From the NCBI GenBank assembly GCA_964017065.1, contig OZ024788.1, positions 8,721,761 through 8,785,760 on the forward strand: a stretch of 64,000 nt of DNA, read 5' to 3'. Shown piece after piece: positions 10,801-21,000 of this stretch. Below the pieces are notes generated by a model, which made no database searches, had not been told where the DNA came from, and saw only the letters and a list, made by a program, of their open reading frames with translations. A program made the position numbers and the translations under genes. This DNA is from Haliclona indistincta. Its lineage: Eukaryota; Porifera; Demospongiae; Haplosclerida; Chalinidae. Position 1 is the stretch's first letter. The number at the start of each line of letters is the position of its first letter.

Positions 10801-13800
10801 TTTAATAGAATCAAGTCGTGATTATTATTGAAATTTCAAGACAAATTGACTGACCATATGTGCATGTTGGTTTACTATCTGCTAGATATAAGTCATTCTT
10901 GTGCCCCCATGTACCATCAGGGTCATCCACAAAGTAACACGCTGTTAGCACACACTCTCCTGGTTCGGTCAGTGGGAGGTCATCTACACTGAATGTGTCA
11001 TTAGTCATTCCTACTCCATCACGTCCAATAACTATAGTTGGCTACAGTAAGAAAATAAATATCAATTAAGTGTGCTTTGTTGCAAAAACATTTAGGTGAT
11101 AAAAATCACACGATGCATGGTTTCCAACCGGCACTAAACTATGCTGGTCATTGAAAAGTGCTGCTGCCACTGTAAGAAAGGCGCCTAGAGTTTGGGCAGT
11201 GAGTCTGTCAGCTAATCTGCACGAATGTTTGATGCAGCAGTGCAGTGCTGTGCAAGTCAGGGCCTGGTCAGTTCTTTCAGCACACTAATAAAAAAGCCGG
11301 CTGTAGCACCTGCAATTCAACTTCGAAGCGTTGTGACACAACTAACTACTGACAAGTCTGCAATCAATTACATTACGTCTACTGACCTGTTGGTTGACAA
11401 TTCCAGTGCCATTGCATCTTGACTCGACCCTCACCCAAGTTATTTCGACATCGTCTTGTTGATTTGAAAGGCTAAATACTCCACTGGAGCAGTTAACATT
11501 GAACAACAGGTTGCTGCTATAGACTGAGCTATCTGCAATAAACACGACAGATTCAATTATCACACAATGAGTGATAGTAATCATACATACTTATTGCATT
11601 GTCGCAGGTTGATGAGCCTGAAATAGGTAAGTGAACGTTACAGACCATTAACTATAATGTAGCTGAACTTACTTAAGCCAGCTGCAGGTGCAACAGTAGG
11701 CAGAATTTGTGAACTTGAAGATGGTATTATTGTTAAAACAGTTGTAAAAATTCCCAAATGTGATGCAGACGTTGTTGATCGAATTGTGCTTATGGTTGGT
11801 TGAGTTGGAGAGTCGAGACCTAGGTTTAATAGAATCAAGTCGTGATTATTATTGAAATTTCAAGACAAATTGACTGACCATATGTGCATGTTGGTTTACT
11901 ATCTGCTAGATATAAGTAATTTTTGTGCCCCCGTTTACCATCAGGGTCATCCACATAGTAACATGCTGTTAGCACACACTCTCCTGGCTCAGTCAGTGGG
12001 AGGTCATCTACTCTGAGTGTATCATCAGTCTTGCCTACTCCATCATATCCATTAACAGGTTTAGTTGGCTACAGTAAGAAAATTATCAATCAAGTGTGCT
12101 TTGTTGCAAAAACTTTTAACTGATAAAAATCACACGGTGGTTTCCAACCAGCACTGAACTATGCCAGTCACTGACAAGTGCTGCTGCCATGCATGGTAAG
12201 AAAGGCACCGGGGACATGCCGCGGGGACTACTAGAGTTCAATAGATTGGGATAAAAGAATAAATCGAAGCGGTAGCATCCCCGCAATTCAATGAGCTAGA
12301 ACTTCGAAGCGCTGTGACACAACTGACTACTGACAAGTCTGCAATCAATTACATTAGAGTAAGCCACCTATATTCGGCCACCATCTATTATCGGACACTC
12401 GCACGTACATTTGCAAATACGCTACACAGATCAAACTTGACCGACGTATAGACACACTCTTCCTCTGCCTGCATTGCAAATTTGAAACTCGTAACTGCTT
12501 CTTTGTCCATTGTGTAGACGAAGAAAGTGGGTAGCCGAAAACAAAGTTGATGTTCGGCAAAAGTAATCGAATTTCGGACACCAGTCCTAGTGACTGATAG
12601 ACGAATAGGGCGGGATTGCAAGTCAGTACTGCAAACACCTTCATCCATCAGCATTACAACGAGCTACAATTGAAAACCTCTCGTCTTGCCGTCCGGGTAA
12701 TATTCTTTCCCAAAGACCCCGGGGTCGAGCAATCTATGTTCGGCAACTCATGATATAGTTTCAGTGCAATTTGTGCACAAAGAAAACACGATTGCGATAC
12801 AGAAACACGTTAGTTGAGTAGAGCAATCTCCTGTCTATCACAATCACCAAAAATTCAGTAACCCTGCGTTCGTCTCTTGATCGCGCAAGCTGCAAACAGC
12901 CAAACTAGTGGGCGTGGCTTCCAAGGAGTAATGCAGTGGTTGTAAAACAACGAGTAAACCGAGCTCTCTAGAAGTTAAATTTGATTCTAAGCCTCTTTGT
13001 CTGCACTAGCGAAGTAGTTTAGCGCTGATCAATGACTGCACTAGTGATGGATAGTAATTTTATAATGGAGTCCTCAAATCAGCAAGCACTGTCCACCATA
13101 TCCACCACGAGTGCAGTGAGTGAAGTCACTAAAGTACTTTGCGAGTGTAGACAAAGAGGCTTAGAATCAAAATTAATTTAACTTCTGGAGTGCTCGGTTT
13201 ACAACCACGGGATTACTCCTGTCCTTGGAAGCCACGCCCACTAGTTTGGCTGTTTGCAGCTTGCGCGATCGAACGCAGGGTTACTGAATTTTGGTGATTG
13301 TGATAGACAGGAGATTGCTCTACTCAACTAACGTGTTTCTGTATCGCAATCGTGTTTTCTTTGTGCACAAATCGCACTGAAACAATATCATGAGTTGCCG
13401 AACATAGATTGCTCGACCCCGGGGTCTTTGGAAAAGAATATTACCCGGACGGCAAGACGAGAGGTTTTCAATTGTAGCTCGTTGTAATGCTGATGGATGA
13501 AGGTGTTTGCAGTACTGACTTGCAATCCCGCCCTATTCGTCTATCAGTCACTAGGACTGGTGTCCGAAACTCGATTACTTTTGCCGAACATCAATGTTTT
13601 CGGCTACCCACTTTCTTCGTCTACACAATGGACAAAGAAGCAGTTACGAGTTTCAAATTTGCAATGCAGGCAGAGGAAGAGTGTGTCTATACATGGGTCA
13701 AGTTTGATCTGTGTAGCGTATTTGCAAGTGTACGTGCGAGTGTCCGATAATAGATGGTGGCCGAATATAGGTGGCTTACTCTACGTCTACTGACCTGTTG

Positions 13801-14098
13801 GTTGACAATTCCAGTGCCATTGCATCGTGACTCAACCGTCACCCAGACTATTTCGACTCGGGCTGGTTGATTTGAAAGGCTAAATGTTCCACTGGAGCAG
13901 TTAACGTTGAACAACAGGTTGCCGCCATAGACTGAGCTATCTGCAACAAACACGACAGATTCAATAATAATTAGTGACACAATGAGCGATAGTAATCATA
14001 CTCATTGCTTTATCACAGTCTGAGCCTGATGACAGGTGACACCACACCGCCAGGAAAATACACATCCGGCAGCAATGGATCCTCCAGAAGCGATACAT
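4862..14098 (-). CDS. Receptor family copy 2: secreted N-terminus, three 6-Cys modules, Ser/Thr stalk, one membrane helix, Tyr-rich tail (15 exons, about 813 aa)
   Basis: Not a family I recognise. My exon model, 5' to 3' on the minus strand: 14098-14002; 13940-13795; 12068-11879; 11819-11673; 11617-11591; 11532-11387; 11041-10855; 10795-10649; 10593-10567; 10508-10363; 10017-9834; 9776-9357; 6784-6667; 6611-6572; 5281-4862. Every junction is GT-AG, phases agree and no stop interrupts. MYRFW plus a hydrophobic stretch (CRMCIFLAVWCHLSSGS) looks like a signal peptide. Each module (short exon, B, C, D) is about 170 residues with six cysteines, around NVNCSSG, VESRCNGTG, GECVLTACY and KPTCTYG, and is bounded by phase-1 introns. 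The last stalk is enlarged by an in-frame repeat. The membrane exon holds a hydrophobic helix ending LFICIRRTG. The tail is acidic and Ser-rich and ends with a doubled DDYNYDYS. A cell-surface recognition or adhesion role is inference only. Confidence 0.75.
5307..5595. repeat. Near-perfect 289-bp palindrome (foldback)
   Basis: Two arms of about 130 bp are almost exactly complementary, from CAAGTAATAAAAACATTTT on the left to AAAATGTTTTTATTACTTG on the right, around a short centre near 5445-5461. It sits in the intron between the juxtamembrane and tail exons of receptor copy 2. Copies 1 and 3 lack it there. No clear target duplication was found. Confidence 0.85.
5596..6537. other. Inserted intronic DNA with no recognisable gene
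   Basis: Together with the palindrome to its left, this stretch of about 1.2 kb is absent from the matching intron of receptor copies 1 and 3. It contains short reading frames without family features, a GAA-rich run near 6126-6150, and a segment near 6470-6520 resembling the GCCGCCATCTTGTTT ... CAACCCTA end of repeat family A. I see no gene in it. Confidence 0.5.
7205..8393. mobile_element. Repeat family A, copy 2 (inverted orientation)
   Basis: It begins with the foldback end (AAAAGATTTCTATCG) and ends with GCCGCCATCTTGTTTTC ... CATAGGGAGGCACTACCGTG, the reverse of copy 1. The foldback arm is partly rearranged (repeated ATCTGATG-type segments at 7325-7375). It lies in the large intron between the last stalk exon and the membrane exon of receptor copy 2. 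Confidence 0.75.
8537..9133. mobile_element. piggyBac-type non-autonomous element (TTAA target)
   Basis: TTAA at 8533-8536 and 9134-9137 flank an insert whose ends are CCCTTTAA and TTAAAGGG. The unoccupied equivalent in receptor copy 1 (near 3690) reads straight through the site. TTAA duplication with CCC/GGG ends is the hallmark of piggyBac elements. The internal open frames of 87-89 codons show no transposase features, so this is a deletion derivative. Confidence 0.75.
9531..9708 (-). repeat. In-frame 30-bp tandem repeat in stalk exon of receptor copy 2
   Basis: Five to six near-identical 30-bp units, GATTGAGTCAAGTGTGATGC plus AGACATTGTT, repeat inside coding exon 9776-9357. Because 30 is a multiple of 3, each unit adds the ten residues TMSASHLTQS on the minus strand and lengthens the Ser/Thr-rich stalk without a frameshift. 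Stalk exons elsewhere in this gene are 147 nt; this one is 420 nt. Confidence 0.9.
10013..12060. repeat. Tandem duplication, unit about 1,024 bp, carrying one receptor module
   Basis: 10013-11036 and 11037-12060 align along their length with few differences, in introns as well as exons. Each unit spans a complete set of phase-matched exons (short A', B, C and D). High intron identity implies recent duplication or ongoing gene conversion. A third, more diverged module follows and ends at 13940. Confidence 0.85.
12357..13781. mobile_element. Long foldback transposon, copy 1 (1,425 bp, TA target duplication)
   Basis: The ends are GAGTAAGCCACC and GGTGGCTTACTC, flanked by TA at 12355-12356 and 13782-13783. 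The two halves are inverted copies of each other, about 700 bp per arm, meeting near 13050-13090. The empty paralogous site in the two neighbouring modules reads ACATTACGTCTACTG, which confirms ends and TA duplication. It lies in an intron of receptor copy 2 only 11-13 nt from the 5' splice site at 13795. TA duplication suggests mobilisation by a Tc1/mariner-like transposase. Arm reading frames of 88-98 codons mirror each other and have no recognisable domain. Confidence 0.9.
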
Positions 14099-14969
14099 GG
14101 CTCCGTCAGTCTTGCAGTGACACTTAAATGAACTAGGCACCAAAGGTGCAGATGCCTCGGTGGAACATTTGACATACACATGTACAGTAAATTGCAGCTT
14201 TTGTACAGCAATCACAATGCAGTGCTTTAGTTATGCAATCAGAAGCCAATCAGTGCTGACCACAGCCCCCACGCATACTGAACACGAGCGAAATAGCTTT
14301 CATAGCTTGCTTACACAATTTCTCTGGACCTGCGCCCGCTGCTATCCTGTAGTGAAATTCTAACAGCTTCTAGGTAGTCAACTGTGGATAGCTTTGCCTT
14401 TGAAGAACTCCAGATCGCCAGCAACAGCCATGATCAATCACGAGTCACTGAGTAAATTGCGCCATAACTCACGAACTAAGCTTCGTATAAAGTTTTCACA
14501 TGATCGAAAGCGAAATAATACTGTGTTCTACTTGCATTGCTAGTTTCAGAGCTTAAATTTCAGCGCGCGCTACAAAACCGAACCTCAAGCAAAAATGCAC
14601 CATTGGTGCGGGTTATGCCTCGGTGGATGTGAAAATTTGAGCATGTACAGCAAGTCATAATAATAATCATCATTATTATCATCTATGATATTATAAACTA
14701 TGTATATTGCCATAATGAGTCCATGCTACAGCTTGTACTGTATCGTTGACATGTGACATGCCTTATGCGTACTCCTATTAACAGTTCTGTTAAAGAATGG
14801 AATGCAACCATTTCACATACACAGCAAACTGCAGCTATCATACCTTTCTGTACAGCAATCACGCAGTATAATAGTTATGCAATTAGAAGCCAATCAGTGC
14901 TGACCACTAATTCAACTGGGCGTGTCTATAATGTTCAGTTCGAGTGCAGGGCACAGCACACGAGCGAGA

Positions 14970-16990
14970 TAGCGTCCATAGCTTGCTTACACAATTTCTT
15001 TAGACATGTGCTTAGGGTCTCCAATGAAAAAATCGACAGTCACAGATTCAGCGGGCTTGCATCTCGGTGTGTAGAATGGTTCGACCCGAACATAAAACGG
15101 ACAAACAGAGAAGCACCAAGTCCTTCCTTTTGCAGGAAAAAATAAAAACACTCGAAATAACTGGACGGAGCTAGCCAATCGTAAGTAAATACTTTTGTTC
15201 AAACCACATTCAGCGACAAAGCTTAATTTTGTTGGTAAGGATGCACAGGATCATGCTGTCAAGATTTCCAAGCTCTTTGAAAGAGGGCGGGGCCCCAAGA
15301 CGATGACGAAAATAGACTTAGGACTCCAGCGCTTTTGTAAATTGTGCTGTAGCAACCCTAATGCACATTTTACTTAGTTAGGTATCAATGCATCTGCACA
15401 ACAAGTTTTATGAAGTTCATACACTTCCTTCCATCTGCCTCAAAAAACCAAAAACTAAGGGACTACACGGCGAACTATAGAAACGGCTCGATTTGCGTGC
15501 TGTTTTTTTCTGGCTCACCATCTAGTACTTCACAGCGACTGCTGGGCGGTCCTAGGGTGGAGCTAGAGGGCCGAGGGACCCAAATGTTTTACGAAATAGT
15601 TTTTCTTTAATTTAAAGGTAGCAACCAGGGTGGGTGGGTGGGAGGGCGGGCAAGCGGAGCGGGTCAATAGGCGGGGAGGGGCAGCGGCCAGACTAACCTA
15701 CCTCTGGCGCCACAAATGACCTTGCTGCGTTCTTAGCTGGCCTCTGTAGCTCAAGTCTTGTGCAAACCACGAAACTAATTAAATATTCGCGGCCTTAACT
15801 AATTAAATATTCGCGGTCTTGTGACTGACAGACTGAACACTTTACGCAAAAACGCATGCATACGTTTGCTCACCACGAGCCATTCAGTTCACAAATCCAT
15901 TTTGGTGGGCGTGGCTTGTCCGCTCATTGAATAAAATTTTTACTCTTTCTACAGTGTTTGCTCCGCCCACAAGCAGATTTGTGAGTTTCTTTGATGATAA
16001 CTGTCTTTGACCACGCTTTGTTTGCCCGAAGAAACTGAAATTTTCGTCATTCTGATGTTCGACGTACTGTAGTCCCTTAAACAGAAAAATTTTGAGCCAG
16101 ATGGAAGGAAGTGTATGAACTTCATAAAACTTGCTGTGCAGATGTATTGATACCTAACTAAGTAAAATCTGCATTAGGGTTGCTACAGCACAATTTACAA
16201 GAGCGCTGGAGTCCTAAGTCTATTTTCGTCATCGTCATGGGGCCCCGCCCTCTTTCAATGTATGGCCTGGAAACAGCGCACAAAGATCGCTGCGTCGTCG
16301 AAGAGCTTGGAAATCTAGTGATGGGCGATACCTGAAAATTTTGATTTGATACGATACTGAGTATTTTGTGAAATTATCGATATAAAACGATACGATACTA
16401 TAGGTATGGATACACAAAAGTGAAAAGTCAGAAAAAAAGAGTCTGGCCGAGAAAACAGAATGAAAATAAAACTTGATTACAAGTTCTTGTTCAAAAACAA
16501 AATTTTGTCTACATTACTTGGCTTTAGGTTGCTTCTCCTGGCCTGAACCAACCTGTCCAGCCTTAGAAAACGTGGCGTGGCGCGGCTGAAGACTCCGCCC
16601 TGTCCCGCCTACAACTGGTATCGGTATCGATTTTGTCTAGTACTCAATATCGATACATGGTATCGGTATCGATATATCGGTGGTATCGATAGTTTTGGTA
16701 TCGTATCGCCCATCACTATGGAAATCTTGACAGCATGATCCTGTGCATCCTTACCAACAAAATTAAGCTTTGGCGCTGAATGTGGTTTGAACAAAAAGTA
16801 CGATTGGCTAGCTCCGTCCAGTTATTTCGAGTGTTTTTATTTTTTCCTGCAAAAAGGAAGGACTTGGCGCTTCTCTGTTTGTCCGTTTTATGTTCGGGTC
16901 GAACCATTCTACACACCGAGAAGCAAGCCCGCTGAATCTGTGACTGTCGAATTTTTTCATTGGAGACCCTACATGTGCTGCTATCCTGTA
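14970..16990. repeat. Large inverted repeat (foldback) with a MITE in one arm
   Basis: About 500 bp of the left arm (from roughly 14970 to 15470, including GTTCGACCCGAACATAAAAC and AAGAGGGCGGGGCCCC) returns in reverse complement between about 16085 and 16990. The right arm is lengthened by the insertion at 16316-16718. The unique centre (15480-16080) holds no credible gene. Confidence 0.8.
16316..16718. mobile_element. hAT-type MITE (8-bp target duplication TGGAAATC)
   Basis: The ends are TAGTGATGGGCGATAC and GTATCGCCCATCACTA, flanked by TGGAAATC at 16308-16315 and 16719-16726. The left arm of the surrounding inverted repeat provides the uninterrupted version. The interior is rich in TATCGATA-like motifs and has no transposase. 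Confidence 0.85.
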
Positions 16991-18049
16991 GTGAAATGCT
17001 AACCTATCAGCTTCTTGGCAGTCAACTGTGGATAGCTTTGCCTTTGAAGAGGGGAGGCCAGGGAGGACAAAGCCCCCCCAGATTTTCTCAAGTTATGAAT
17101 ATTAATCATTCACACGCCCAATCGTTTATGCGTTTTACATCAACAGGTGTTACTGTACAAACCACTGAACCAGGAGCTCCTGTCTAAACATATGTGGTCA
17201 ACTGGCTCTGTAGTTCAGCTCAACTATGTCTAGACAGCTAATTGACGAGTTTGCCTCTTCTGACAAGAACCGAAGAACATAATAACCAGTGGACACGCCT
17301 CTTATATTAATTATGAATAATTGGGTTACATCTTTTTAATTAACTTTGCCCTCCCTAAAGTAATAGGCTAGATCCGCCACTGAAATTGCGCCATAACTCA
17401 CGAACTAAGCTTCGTATAAAGTTTTCCAATGTTCTAAAGCGAGATAATACCGTGTTCTACTTGCATTGCTAGTTTCAGAGTCTAAGCAGGAAGCACTGTA
17501 TGCCCCGTGGCTCCGCCCACCGAGGCATAATTACAAGCAGTGTGTTTTTTATGAGCATACTGTGGGCGTAGCTCAAGACTTCCTACAGCTTGCACAACAC
17601 TAACAGAGTACGTTGTGACAATGCGACAGCGGTTCTGGTGGTCTCATTGTGTGCTCCTAGTACTACACCTACAGGCTCACTCTGGTACTGGCCTGCCGCT
17701 TGTGACTGCTCGCAGCGTAAATAAAACAATCGAACACCTGAACAAGCTGGTAGCCGAAGCACAGGTAGGCGAATATACACTCAAAATTAATCAGTAAGAT
17801 ATTTTAGGACACAGCCGGTCGACACATGTTTCTGAATCTAGGTTAAACATGAAACAAAGGAAGACCCTTTTGCGCAAAAGCAGTTTGGTGTCTATCCCTC
17901 GCAAATCAAGCTGAACTTCATGGGAGGTCCGATAGAAACGCTTTTACGCGATCAGTTCGAGGTGTTCGACGACAATGGGTTTGTTACAGAATGGATCACG
18001 TCTACATTGCTGGAAGTAACTCGATTTTCAGGCGGTCCTCGTCCATCAG

Positions 18050-21000
18050 TAGTCCAGTAATTTTGTGATTTGACCTCCCACAAATTGCAACAAAAATCAT
18101 TCCACTGTTTTTGCATACTTAATGGTATCCTCTTTAACATATAAAAAGTCCTAAGGAATTCTGTTGGGGGAAAGTGACTAAATTTAAGAAAATTTGTACC
18201 ACTTAACGAGGTGTTAATTATCAACTAAAACTTTTGCAAAAAGTGTATGTATATCAAAAATAAGTCCTTCTCTACAGTCAGCATTGCCACTTAAGTGCCA
18301 CATTTGCACATAGCTTATATGGAAGTGTAATAGTCAGCATATTTCTTGAGCACATGGTAGGCAGCTAAAGCATTTCTGTGCATGAGAGTGGTCTCTTTCT
18401 TTGTTAAGAGCTGTTTTGTGGTAAGTTATACTTTGGCTTAACTTCTGTAACTTATTCTTGATGTCTACAATGTATATCAGCCATGGAGGTGCCTGAAGTC
18501 TGTGCTATTTGTAAACAACCACTAGACCCAAGTGATAGTGTATCAACTCTCAGAGAAAAGGGAAGTACAACCATCAACCAGGTCAGCATTACAAGAAATG
18601 ATGAGATTCACACAGTACCTGGGGAAAGAGTGCACAAAGATTGTCGAAAAATGTACTGCAACCCACACCAGGTAGCTAAGGATACTAAGGGAGATACATG
18701 TAATTCAGAGCATGCAAGTACAAGCAGTGAGCGATATGCACTTAGGTCATCAGAGGAAGAGTTTTCTTTTAAAAGTGATTGCTTCTTTTGTGGAAAACCC
18801 GCCAAGGTTGGTAGAAAAAGAAAGAGGCAGGATGTTCTTCAAGTAAAAACAATTGGCTTGAAGGATGCAGTCTTGGCAACATGTGATGAACGTGGTGATA
18901 GTTGGTCAGACACAGTAAAGGCACGCATAATGCATGTGCATGACCTGCATGCAGCAGATGCTGTTTATCACCAGACCTGCAGCGTTAACTTTCGTACGAA
19001 AAAGCAAATGCCAATGGCTCAGGTGACAGACACAGAAGACACTAAAAGGGCAAAGCTTGGGCGGCCTCGAGATGACAGGAGGGCTACAGCATTCTTAGAA
19101 GTTGCCAATTACTTTGAAGAAAACGATGACGAGCAAATTACTATCAATGACCTGATCAATCTCATGGAACAGAAACTAGCTGACACTACACATCAAGCGT
19201 ATGGCTACACACATATGAAAAAAAGGCTCGAAGAACACTTTGGTGAGAGAATAGTCCTGACCGAAATTAATGGCAAAGCTAGTGTAGTCACCTTCAGGAC
19301 TAAAGCTAGTGTAGTGCTTCAGGAATATTACAGTAAGCAGCAACAAGAAAACAACACTGATGAAGAGAAGATAAAATTAGTACAGGCTGCTGCTAAGCTT
19401 ATCAAAGAAGACATCAAATCCATTGAAACAGCACATAAAGTCTACCCATCCTGTGATGATTTGGAATCGCAAGAGGCTGGTATCAATTACCTTCCGGAGA
19501 CTTTGAAGACACTACTGAAAGAGCTTTTTTCTGGAAAGAAAACTGATGTCAAAGTAGCTTCAATTGGACAATCTGTGATGCAAGCAACAAGACCGAAAGT
19601 CCTTCTGGCACCATTGCAGTTTGGCTTAGGTGTGCAGTTATATCACCACTTCGCATCACGATTCCTCATTGACACACTTCACACTCAGGGATTTTGCTGT
19701 TCATATCAGGAGGTACAAAATTTCGAGCAAAATGCTGCTAAATCCCACAAAACTGACATCCCTAACTTAACATCAGAGTTTGTTCAGTATGCAGCTGATA
19801 ATGTTGACCATAACGTTCGTACAATAGATGGCCACAATACCTTTCATGGAATGGGTATGATTGCTGCTATTACTCCTGGAACCGCTGTACAAAAGCAACC
19901 AATTCCTAGAGCTAAGGTAACCTTTGCTGATGTAGCACTGATAGGAAAAGTGCAAATAAGATACTACAAGGAAGAAAGTCGCGAGATGGTAGAAATAGTT
20001 TATCAGAAGCTAACTAATCTAAGAGCTCAAAACCACTCTCAAAATCTTGATCTTCTTTGGAAAACATCCATAATGTTAGGGTCTCCTAGACCTGCATGGT
20101 CAGGAATGATGCAGTTCGTACATAAAGGTAACCACCATCCTGGCAAGGCAGCTGTTATGTTTCTACCCATGATCGACTTAAACCCCAGCGACAACACTTG
20201 CATATATTCCACCCTGACGTATGTTAGTGAGCATGCTCAAAGACATAATGTCACTCCGATCATCACGTTTGATCAGCCACTCTGGTGGAAGGCTCTTATG
20301 ATAGTAAAATCTGAACCAATAGGGAGCAATTTGAAAGGTCTCGTCTTACGATTGGGAGGTTTTCACACTGAGATGAGCTTTCTGGGATGCATTGGACACC
20401 TGATGGCTTCATCAGGCCTTCAAGAATTGTTAGAGACAATCTATGCTCCCAATGCGATAGTCCATATGATGAGTGGCAAAGCAATTTCTCGAGCTGTACG
20501 TGCACACCTGATTGTTGATGCAGCCCTCAACGCTCTGATGCTGAACATGATTTTCAACGTCCCATTGCCAGACAGTGACAACGGTCTAGAATTGGCTGAT
20601 ACATCAGAGCAACAATCTGTGGAAAATTCAGATCTACATGAAGCTTTCACACTCTTCAAGATGCTGATGGCTGGAGATGTATCTTTTGAAGAAGTCAACA
20701 CATCTGAAGTGCTGAACAGAATTAACTTCAGTCTTGAGAAGCATCGTGAGTCTGTTAAGTTGTCTTCCAGAACAGCCGCACTGTGGATTCAATACATGTG
20801 CACTATGGATATCTTACGAAAATACATCAGGGGAGAACGGACTGGTAAATGGGAGTTACATTTACAGGCTCTTCAGGAAATGCTTCCTTACTTGGCAGCC
20901 TCTGGCCATAACCTGTACACCAAATCTGTTAGAGTATACCTGCAGCAAATGACTAACCTCAAGGCTGAACATCCTCACGTTCAAAAGCATTTTGAAGAAG

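Larger units (their letters stand above)
14128..17531. mobile_element. Composite nested element with GAGGCATAA-type ends
   Basis: The left end is CTAGGCACCAAAGGTGCAGA followed by TGCCTCGG. The right end is CCGTGGCTCCGCCCACCGAG followed by GCATAA. A shorter relative lies in opposite orientation at 61264-62066. The interior contains duplicated segments (for example GTAAATTGCGCCATAACTC near 14454 and a near-copy at 17387), the long inverted repeat at about 14970-16990 and a hAT-type MITE. I find no gene. It sits between the first exon of receptor copy 2 and the DxDDTA gene. Confidence 0.55.

Noticed and set aside
12354..13793. Mirror-image ORFs of 88-98 codons in the foldback element
   Set aside because: The same sequence is read on opposite arms; it is not conserved in frame in the second copy and shows no domain.
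14753..15145. 130-codon plus-strand ORF
   Set aside because: It lies in inverted-repeat transposon sequence, and its mirrored counterpart on the right arm is interrupted.
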